The position numbers were made by a program, and so were the translations under genes. 9,867 nt of DNA. Source: Planctomycetaceae bacterium. Its GTDB lineage: Bacteria > Planctomycetota > Planctomycetia > Pirellulales > Thermoguttaceae. Below are positions 1 to 4,722 of the stretch, in pieces. The notes below the pieces were generated by a model that ran no database searches, was not told where the DNA came from, and was given only the letters and a program-made list of their open reading frames with translations. The DNA is taken from the NCBI GenBank assembly GCA_031256755.1, contig JAIRPZ010000143.1:1-9867 (forward strand). Reading direction: 5' to 3'. Every line of letters begins with the position of its first letter. Position 1 is the first letter of the stretch.

Positions 1-122
1 ATCCGGCAGACGCGGCGGAAAGAATTCGTTTCCCACTCTCGTTCCTCTTTCTGATCGCGACGGTACAGATAGAGAAGAACGCTCGAAGCAACAAAAAAGA
101 CAGCAAGAAAAAATGCCGAAAT
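1..122 (-). CDS. Possible N-terminus of a membrane protein running off the left edge
   Basis: A minus-strand frame that starts about 30 nt after a good promoter and stays open to the window edge. It reads a single hydrophobic segment (FFLAVFFVASSVLLYLY) followed by a strongly charged stretch (RRDQKEEREWE), which is the look of a one-pass membrane protein with a cytoplasmic or periplasmic tail. The frame has no ATG, GTG or TTG: the stop upstream is near base 170 and the only start I can propose is ATT at 120-122, which is rare. A second minus frame and two plus frames are also open here, so the choice rests on residue character and the promoter. Function is unknown. Confidence 0.22.
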   Translation of the reverse strand, partial: MSAFFLAVFFVASSVLLYLYRRDQKEEREWETNSFRRVCR

Positions 123-161
123 TGTTTTAGGGAAACTTGAGGAAAAATAACGATGCCGGAG

Positions 162-189
162 ATTTTAGCACAATCCGCAAAACCGTCAA
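162..189 (-). promoter_or_regulatory. Sigma-70-type promoter with extended -10, reading leftward
   Basis: On the minus strand, TTGACG (184-189) is followed after 16 nt by TAAAAT (162-167), which is preceded by TGC to give the extended -10 TGCTAAAAT (162-170). Transcription would start near base 155 and read toward the left edge. It lies downstream of the protease terminator, so it would serve a separate unit whose body is outside the window. Confidence 0.5.
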
Positions 190-306
190 ACGGGGGTACG
201 TCACCTGTAAAGCCGTTGTTTTGCCGTAAAAAATATGAAAAAACGCCTTTCCTAAATGACCTGTATGGCGGGGTTTAGGACATTGCCGGTGACGTGCGGG
301 TATAAC

Positions 307-363
307 GGACAAAAAATAAACGCCGGAAATAAGCCCCGAAAGATAAACACCGAAAAATAAACA
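307..363. repeat. Short imperfect tandem repeat, unit about 14 bp
   Basis: Two adjacent 14-bp units, CCGAAAGATAAACA (336-349) and CCGAAAAATAAACA (350-363), differ at one base. Two more diverged copies lie to the left (323-335 and about 307-322). The array lies just beyond the protease terminator. It generates a repetitive hydrophobic false reading frame on the minus strand (FGVYLSG-like units), which I do not regard as a gene. Confidence 0.6.
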
Positions 364-365
364 GT

Positions 366-392
366 AAAAAAACAACCGGCAAAACTACCGGC
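366..392 (-). terminator. Rho-independent terminator of the HtrA-type protease gene
   Basis: On the minus strand the sequence GCCGGT-AGTTTT-GCCGGT (375-392) can fold into a six-pair stem (four CCGG pairs flanked by G-U pairs) and is followed by TG and a run of seven T (366-372). The stem overlaps the protease stop codon. The position and U-tract are typical of intrinsic termination. Confidence 0.55.
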
Positions 393-1479
393 TTAATTGC
401 AGAACCGGAGTCACGTTTATGTTCATTATTTTTCCGCTGCGGTTAATTTTCAGCGGGACGGACTTCTCCGACTCGATTTCTGCGACGAGGTTCACAATGT
501 GGGCATCATCTTCGACTTCCGTACCGTTGAATTCGATGACCACATCGCCGGTTTTCAGTCCTGCCCCCCCGGCGGGCCCGTCCGGTTCCAAACTTTTGAT
601 TTTCGCGCCGATTAAACGGTCAATGCCTAAATTTTTCCGTTCTGCAAGAGAAAAAACCGGGTCAAAACCGAAACCGATAAACGGTTTCATGACGGTTCCT
701 GTTTCAATGAGTTGTTTAGCAATCCGCAGCAATATTTTGGCGGGCATTGCAAACGCAATGCCTTCATTTCCGCCGCTTTGCGTAGCGATGGCGGTGGTCA
801 TTCCGATGACTTCGCCGCGAAGATTGAAGAGCGGACCGCCGCTGCTGCCGGGGTTGACGGCGGCATCCGTTTGAAAAAAGGGAACGCGGGGCGGGGCGGT
901 ACCGGTGTTCGGGACATTCCGCCGCTGTACGGCACTGATAATTCCCAGCGAGATGCTGCGTTCCAAACCGAAGGGATTTCCGGCGGCAAGGACGAATTCA
1001 CCGGTGCGGACCTGGTCGGAATTACCGAAAGCAGCGGACTGCGGCAGTGTCTCTTTGATTTCAATGACAGCAATATCAAAGTCCTCGTTCAGGATTATGT
1101 TGACCGGAGAAAGAATTTGTCGTTTGCCGGTTAGTATCTGCATGTTTTTTGGTTCCATTCCTTCGACAACATGCCGGTTTGTCAGAATGACTTGTTTGCC
1201 GCTGATGGAGGCGATGATTCCGCTGCCGGATTCTTCGACCTGCATTTTCGTTGTCCGCGAAGTTCTTCCCGGATTGACTGACCGGACTTGTGTGATCCGA
1301 ATGTGAACAACAACCGGAGCGGCGTATTCCGCACACCGGCAGAGCAAATCGTTTAATTTTGCAAACGGTTCGGCAGCCGCGAGCAATTGTTCTTGCGTAA
1401 CGGTCTGCTCCTGTGCGGCGGGGGGAGCGGTAAAACTGGTCGATAAAAAAACGAACAGCAACGGCAAAACTTTTCTCAT
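385..1479 (-). CDS. HtrA/DegP-type periplasmic serine protease with one PDZ domain
   Basis: A 364-residue trypsin-like protease of the HtrA (DegP/DegQ/DegS, S1C) family, which degrades or refolds damaged envelope proteins. Residues 1-22 are a cleavable-looking signal peptide (MRKVLPLLFVFLSTSFTA, then PPAA). The protease domain spans about 50-260 and carries the full catalytic triad: His103 in TNRHVVEG, Asp135 in DFDIAVIEI and Ser213 in NPGSSGGPLFN (Ser replaces the usual Asn in GNSGG). One PDZ domain follows at about 265-360, with the carboxylate-binding loop near FIGFGF and the typical GPAGGAGLKTGDVVIEFNG. One PDZ and this length resemble DegS or short HtrA proteins rather than two-PDZ DegP, so I give no exact symbol. 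The ATG at 1477-1479 has no Shine-Dalgarno. The upstream lipoprotein gene ends 137 nt away; the protease probably has its own promoter and terminator. Confidence 0.93.
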   Translation of the reverse strand: MRKVLPLLFVFLSTSFTAPPAAQEQTVTQEQLLAAAEPFAKLNDLLCRCAEYAAPVVVHIRITQVRSVNPGRTSRTTKMQVEESGSGIIASISGKQVILTNRHVVEGMEPKNMQILTGKRQILSPVNIILNEDFDIAVIEIKETLPQSAAFGNSDQVRTGEFVLAAGNPFGLERSISLGIISAVQRRNVPNTGTAPPRVPFFQTDAAVNPGSSGGPLFNLRGEVIGMTTAIATQSGGNEGIAFAMPAKILLRIAKQLIETGTVMKPFIGFGFDPVFSLAERKNLGIDRLIGAKIKSLEPDGPAGGAGLKTGDVVIEFNGTEVEDDAHIVNLVAEIESEKSVPLKINRSGKIMNINVTPVLQLSR

Positions 1480-1486
1480 ATAAAAC

Positions 1487-1512
1487 CAAACCGGATAGCC
1501 AAGCCGGATAGC
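1487..1512. repeat. 13-bp tandem duplication in the protease 5' leader
   Basis: CAAACCGGATAGC (1487-1499) and CAAGCCGGATAGC (1500-1512) are directly adjacent and differ at one base. On the minus strand they lie within the untranslated leader immediately upstream of the protease start codon, in the place where a ribosome binding site would be expected. Confidence 0.6.
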
Positions 1513-1530
1513 GATGTTTTCAGAACCGGC

Positions 1531-1539
1531 ATTTTAACA
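1531..1539 (-). promoter_or_regulatory. Extended -10 element for the protease gene
   Basis: TGTTAAAAT on the minus strand (1531-1539) is an extended -10 about 50 nt upstream of the protease ATG. The best -35 (TTGTGA, near 1556-1561) is 19 nt away, longer than ideal, so the call leans on the TGn extension and on its likeness to the promoter at 162-170. Confidence 0.4.
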
Positions 1540-1571
1540 TGAAACACATGAAATTTCACAAAGGGCAGTAT

Positions 1572-1593
1572 GCAGATACTCTCTAGAATCTGC
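1572..1593. other. Hairpin between lipoprotein and protease genes
   Basis: GCAGAT (1572-1577) and ATCTGC (1588-1593) form a perfect six-base inverted repeat around a 10-nt loop, 23 nt beyond the lipoprotein stop. There is no clear U-tract on either side, so it could be a factor-dependent terminator, an RNA-stability stem or chance. Confidence 0.3.
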
Positions 1594-1615
1594 CTGTCCA
1601 GCAAGGACTCTGTTC

Positions 1616-1819
1616 CTACTGAACGCGCGGTTTATTAAAAAAATCTTCCAACGATTCCGTTTTGGCAGCGGTTTTGTGCGTCTGCGAACCTCGCGGCAGC
1701 GAAAAAACGTTGTTCGTTTGCGGTGCCGCCGGTTTGTTTTTTGCACGAAATAATGAACATCCGCTCGGAAAAATAAAAAGTACCGAAAGTACGGCTGCGG
1801 CGAGAATACGGAATATCAT
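1616..1819 (-). CDS. Small putative lipoprotein
   Basis: A 67-residue secreted protein with a hydrophobic N-terminal segment (MIFRILAAAVLSVLFIF) ending in PSGC at residue 21. The Cys followed by SLF fits a type II signal peptide, although Pro at -3 is not the textbook lipobox residue. After the Cys the chain is short, polar and probably unstructured, and ends SLEDFFNKPRVQ. Tails of this kind are familiar to me from small uncharacterised planctomycete proteins, but that is recollection, not a search. I chose the ATG at 1817-1819 over one 11 codons upstream because AAGGAAG precedes it at Shine-Dalgarno spacing and the signal peptide then begins at residue 1. No function can be assigned. It lies upstream of the protease in the same direction, with a 137-nt gap. 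Confidence 0.68.
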   Translation of the reverse strand: MIFRILAAAVLSVLFIFPSGCSLFRAKNKPAAPQTNNVFSLPRGSQTHKTAAKTESLEDFFNKPRVQ

Positions 1820-1904
1820 ATTGGCTTCCTTGTCTTGAGATGTTGCTGTCAACGTTTTATTGGTACGTTATCGCAGAATTAGCGGACAACAAAATACTTT
1901 TTGT

Positions 1905-1932
1905 CTATCGGCAAAATAAAACGGAGAATTGA
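1905..1932 (-). promoter_or_regulatory. Weak candidate sigma-28 (FliA) type promoter for the lipoprotein gene
   Basis: On the minus strand, TCAATTCT (1925-1932) is followed after 12 nt by GCCGATAG (1905-1912), one base from the FliA -10 consensus GCCGATAA; the -35 half is a poorer match to TAAAGTTT and the spacing is one base long. It would start transcription about 80 nt before the lipoprotein ATG. The adjacent divergent gene is flagellar, which makes the resemblance worth noting, but chance is quite possible. Confidence 0.2.
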
Positions 1933-1939
1933 GCAAAAA

Positions 1940-1947
1940 ATTATAAT
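1940..1947. promoter_or_regulatory. TATAAT in the divergent lipoprotein / rod-binding intergenic region
   Basis: The AT-rich 235-bp gap between the two divergent genes contains ATTATAAT, which gives a perfect -10 hexamer on both strands (1942-1947 plus, 1940-1945 minus). No convincing -35 accompanies either direction; the best is GAAACA 16 nt away on the minus strand. It may serve the rod-binding gene, leaving a leader of about 100 nt. I see nothing else in this gap. Confidence 0.3.
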
Positions 1948-2054
1948 CGTTAAATTTTATCTGTTTCCACCCGTTTTTGTTATCAGAAGCAACGATTTTG
2001 CCGAATGTAGCGGCAGTGGCATTGAAAATGCATTGATAAAAGCATAGCGTTGCG

Positions 2055-2477
2055 ATGATGATTTCCCGTACTGTCCCTTACCTTCCGTCTGCCGATCCGT
2101 CGGCAATGCTGTCCGCCATTGAGCAGCGTCCGCCACAGCAAACAGGCGTACCGATTGATAAATTGCTGGACACATACCAGCGGGCGGATAACAGTATCGC
2201 CACCCGGTTTGACATGCCGGCAGAAACCGTACCGGTCAACGAAAACGATCAGAAATTCCGGGAACTGCTGCACCAATTCGTCGGTCAGACACTCTTTGGT
2301 CAAATGTTAAAGTCGATGCGGGCAACACAGGAAAAGAATCCCTACTTTCACGGCGGCAGAGCCGAAGAAATTTTTCAAGGACAACTCGATATGGTGTTGG
2401 GCGATCAGTTGACGAAAGCATCTTCAAAAACGTTGAGTGAGCCGATGTATAAACTGATGAAAGCCCCTAAAAGTTAA
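2055..2477 (+). CDS. Flagellar rod-binding protein (FlgJ N-terminal domain type)
   Basis: A 140-residue cytoplasmic-looking protein. Residues 1-60 are variable and proline-rich. Residues about 64-135 match the pattern of the rod-binding domain found at the N-terminus of FlgJ: a helix with QKFRELLHQFVGQTLFGQML, then KSMRATQEKNPYF, then EEIFQGQLDMVLGDQLTK and a final helix ending PMYKLM. In FlgJ this domain caps and assembles the flagellar rod in the periplasm. The C-terminal muramidase domain of enteric FlgJ is absent, as in many non-enteric bacteria. No other flagellar gene is in the window, so this is a lone gene, divergent from a lipoprotein and convergent with the hydrogenase. The start is one of two tandem ATGs (2055 or 2058) without a Shine-Dalgarno. 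The family call is from pattern and is good but not certain. Confidence 0.75.
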   Translation: MMISRTVPYLPSADPSAMLSAIEQRPPQQTGVPIDKLLDTYQRADNSIATRFDMPAETVPVNENDQKFRELLHQFVGQTLFGQMLKSMRATQEKNPYFHGGRAEEIFQGQLDMVLGDQLTKASSKTLSEPMYKLMKAPKS

Positions 2478-2478
2478 T

Positions 2479-2507
2479 GGGAAATGAGCGTCCGGCGGTC
2501 ATTTCCC
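2479..2507. terminator. Hairpin between convergent genes, probable bidirectional terminator
   Basis: GGGAAATGA (2479-2487) and TCATTTCCC (2499-2507) are a perfect nine-base inverted repeat with an 11-nt loop, starting two bases after the rod-binding stop and 53 bases beyond the hydrogenase stop. U-tracts are weak on both sides (AACTTTT on the minus side), but position and stem strength fit a shared terminator for the two converging transcripts. Confidence 0.5.
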
Positions 2508-2559
2508 GCTCAAAACCGGGAATATATGTCCCCCCTGCTCTCAATACAAGGGCTGTGTT

Positions 2560-4602
2560 TTATGCATGGACTTTTGCCGCTTTGAGTTGAGCGGTAATTT
2601 CTGCAATCGCCTGTTCACCAGTTGCCTTGAAAAGCGTCTGATTGCCGACCATCACTGTCGGTCCGCGGTCGCAGTTTTCCGTACAAAAAGTCGCTTCCAG
2701 TTTGACCAAATGTCCCAGCCCTTTTTCCTGAATGTGATCCGCAATCTTCTTTAAGACACCCTGACTGCCGCGGACATAACAACTTGTACCGACACAGACC
2801 GAAACATGAACTTCCGGTTCGGCACCGGCATCATCCAAAACGGAAATCGACATGCCGTCAATCCGCCGCCGGTTGTGATAATGTGTGTGAAGCAAATGGT
2901 GCGCCGTATGACCGCCGATGCCCCCTTCAAAATAATCTTCATAGCATTTTTGCAGGACATGATTATCCTGCGGTTTGTGCAATTGCAGCATTTTGTCCAC
3001 CTTGTACAAACCGTCTGCCCGGTTGCGGCGGACTTCCCAGTCATTCGTGACCGGCTGTCCTGCCCCGCCGACACAGCCCATCGGACACGCCATCACTTCC
3101 ACAAAATCGTATTTCTTCTCTCCCGTGCGAACCCACTCCGCAACCTTTCGGGCATTGGCTAATCCATAAACCACGCAAACCCTGACCGGCGTACCTTTTA
3201 CGTTGAATTCCGCTTCCCGGATGGCTTTGTCGCCCGGCTTATTGCCGCGAACTTCCACGAATTCAAACGCCTCCAGTTTTTCCCCCTGAATCTTTTCGAC
3301 AGCATACCGCAACGCCGCTTCCATCACGCCGCCGGTTGCACCGAAAATCACACCGCCGCCCGTCTTGAAATCAAACGGTTTGTCCAGCGACTGCGGCTGT
3401 AATTCGTCAAACCGCAAGCCGGCTTCCTCAATCATACGTATCAATTCCTGCGTGGTCAAAACGAAATCGGTCGGCGGAATACCGTCTTCATCGTTGAATT
3501 TCGGCAGTTTTGCTTCGAATTTTTTGGCAGTGCAGGGCATAATCGCCACTGTAACGAGGTCTTTTTTGTCAATACCGAGCAGTTTCGGCAGCATCATTTT
3601 AGCGGTCGGACCAAACATACTCATCGGCGACCGTGCGGTAGAAAGATTCGGCAGCAAATCGGGCAGGAATTGTTCCGCATATTTGACCCAAGCAGGGCAG
3701 CACGACGTGAACATCGGCAGCACTTTCCCGCCGGTTTTCCTTTCGATAAATTCGGTTGCTTCCTCGAAAATCGTTTGATCGGCAGCAAAACTGGTGTCAT
3801 AAACCTTGTCAAAACCGATGGCTTTTATGGCGGCAATGACGCGCCCGACTTCAACGGTACCGGGCTGTCCGCCAAACCCTTCGCCGATGGCAACCCGGAC
3901 AGCAGGGGCAATTTGGACAACAACGGTTTTTGCCGGATCATTGACGACTTTCCAAACCTCGTTGACATCGTCCCGGACAGTCAACGCCCCGACCGGACAA
4001 ACCGTGGCACAGAGACCGCAGTTCACACATTCCACATCGGCAAGGTCTTTATTGAACGGCGGCACAACGGTTGATTTTGCGCCGCGTCCGGCAAAACCAA
4101 TGGCACCGACACCTTGAATTTCATCGCAGGCACGGACACAATCGCCGCAGAGAATACATTTGTTCGGATCGCGGACAAGGGACAAACTGGAACGGTCAAT
4201 GGGACGGCGGACAAGGGTTCGTTTGAAGCGGACTTCTTTAATGCCGTGCTGCCGGGCGAGGGACTGTAATTTGCAGTTGGTATTTTTCGGGCAGGTGTTG
4301 CAGTCCTGATCGTGATTGGCAAGCATCAACTCAAGGGCGACCCGCCGCATTTGCCGGAGTTCTTCGGTGTGGGTTTTGACTTCCATACCGGCGGCTGGGG
4401 CGGTGGAGCAAGAAGCGACGATGCCGAAACCTTTGACATCGACGAGACAAAGACGGCAGGCACCGTAGATGCTCAATTCGGAATGGTAGCAGAAAGTCGG
4501 AATATCAATTCCGGCTTTCCGGCAGAGTTCCAGCAGGTTGCGTTCATCGGAAAAGGCGATTGGTGTGCCGTTAATGGTCAGGGTCTTGGCTGTATCGTTC
4601 AT
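2560..4602 (-). CDS. hydA: [FeFe]-hydrogenase catalytic subunit, HydA type with C-terminal 2Fe-2S domain
   Basis: A 680-residue cytoplasmic iron-only hydrogenase that interconverts H2 with protons and electrons. In order: a plant-type [2Fe-2S] domain (Cys38, 49, 52, 65), a His-Cys3 [4Fe-4S] site (His97, Cys101, 104, 110), two bacterial-ferredoxin [4Fe-4S] clusters (Cys149/152/155/159 and 192/195/198/202), then the H-cluster domain with L1 TSCCPAW (299-305), L2 MPCTAKKFE (355-363) and L3 EVMACPMGCVGGAGQP (502-517). Cys302, 357, 506 and 510 are the expected H-cluster ligands and Cys301 the proton-relay residue. A thioredoxin-like [2Fe-2S] domain closes the protein (Cys603, 608, 640, 644). This order and length resemble the HydA subunit of the Thermotoga maritima trimeric electron-bifurcating enzyme, which works with NADH- and ferredoxin-linked HydB and HydC. 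Neither partner gene is adjacent here, and HydE/F/G maturases are not in the window. The ATG at 4600-4602 has no Shine-Dalgarno; the gene has its own promoter and is monocistronic in this view. Confidence 0.96.
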   Translation of the reverse strand: MNDTAKTLTINGTPIAFSDERNLLELCRKAGIDIPTFCYHSELSIYGACRLCLVDVKGFGIVASCSTAPAAGMEVKTHTEELRQMRRVALELMLANHDQDCNTCPKNTNCKLQSLARQHGIKEVRFKRTLVRRPIDRSSLSLVRDPNKCILCGDCVRACDEIQGVGAIGFAGRGAKSTVVPPFNKDLADVECVNCGLCATVCPVGALTVRDDVNEVWKVVNDPAKTVVVQIAPAVRVAIGEGFGGQPGTVEVGRVIAAIKAIGFDKVYDTSFAADQTIFEEATEFIERKTGGKVLPMFTSCCPAWVKYAEQFLPDLLPNLSTARSPMSMFGPTAKMMLPKLLGIDKKDLVTVAIMPCTAKKFEAKLPKFNDEDGIPPTDFVLTTQELIRMIEEAGLRFDELQPQSLDKPFDFKTGGGVIFGATGGVMEAALRYAVEKIQGEKLEAFEFVEVRGNKPGDKAIREAEFNVKGTPVRVCVVYGLANARKVAEWVRTGEKKYDFVEVMACPMGCVGGAGQPVTNDWEVRRNRADGLYKVDKMLQLHKPQDNHVLQKCYEDYFEGGIGGHTAHHLLHTHYHNRRRIDGMSISVLDDAGAEPEVHVSVCVGTSCYVRGSQGVLKKIADHIQEKGLGHLVKLEATFCTENCDRGPTVMVGNQTLFKATGEQAIAEITAQLKAAKVHA

Positions 4603-4638
4603 TGGGAAACCGGGTATGTCAGAAAAATTGACGCATCT

Positions 4639-4666
4639 ATTCTAACCGAAATCGGGAAATTTACAA
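4639..4666 (-). promoter_or_regulatory. Promoter of the hydrogenase gene
   Basis: On the minus strand, TTGTAA (4661-4666) and TAGAAT (4639-4644) are separated by 16 nt and would start transcription about 30 nt before the hydrogenase ATG. The spacer contains the small inverted repeat CCGA-AA-TCGG (4646-4655), a possible operator half-site pair. Confidence 0.5.
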
Positions 4667-4706
4667 GACCGTACAACTTCCGGCATTCCTCTTTTGCGGC
4701 CATTTA

Positions 4707-4715
4707 TGGTACAAT
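4707..4715 (+). promoter_or_regulatory. Extended -10 for the large protein gene, predicting a leaderless mRNA
   Basis: TGGTACAAT (4707-4715) is an extended -10 on the plus strand. The -35 region (TTCCTC or TCCTCT near 4686-4692) is poor. Transcription starting about seven nt after the hexamer would begin at about 4722-4723, on the ATG chosen for the downstream gene. Confidence 0.4.
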
Positions 4716-4722
4716 GCCTGTT

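Noticed and set aside
127..375. Minus-strand open frame of 82 codons with a hydrophobic N-terminus
   Set aside because: It starts in the U-tract of the protease terminator, its first part is produced by the 14-bp tandem repeat, the promoter at 162-189 lies inside it, and the rest has no protein character I recognise.
419..1306. Several plus-strand open frames opposite the protease gene
   Set aside because: The minus strand has a complete triad, signal peptide and PDZ domain; the antisense frames arise from codon bias and show no motif.
4312..4722. In-frame upstream extension of the 1417-residue protein
   Set aside because: This part is antisense to the hydrogenase N-terminus and crosses the divergent promoter region; its residues are Gly/Asp-rich shadow sequence, and a promoter with a suitable start lies at 4707-4723.
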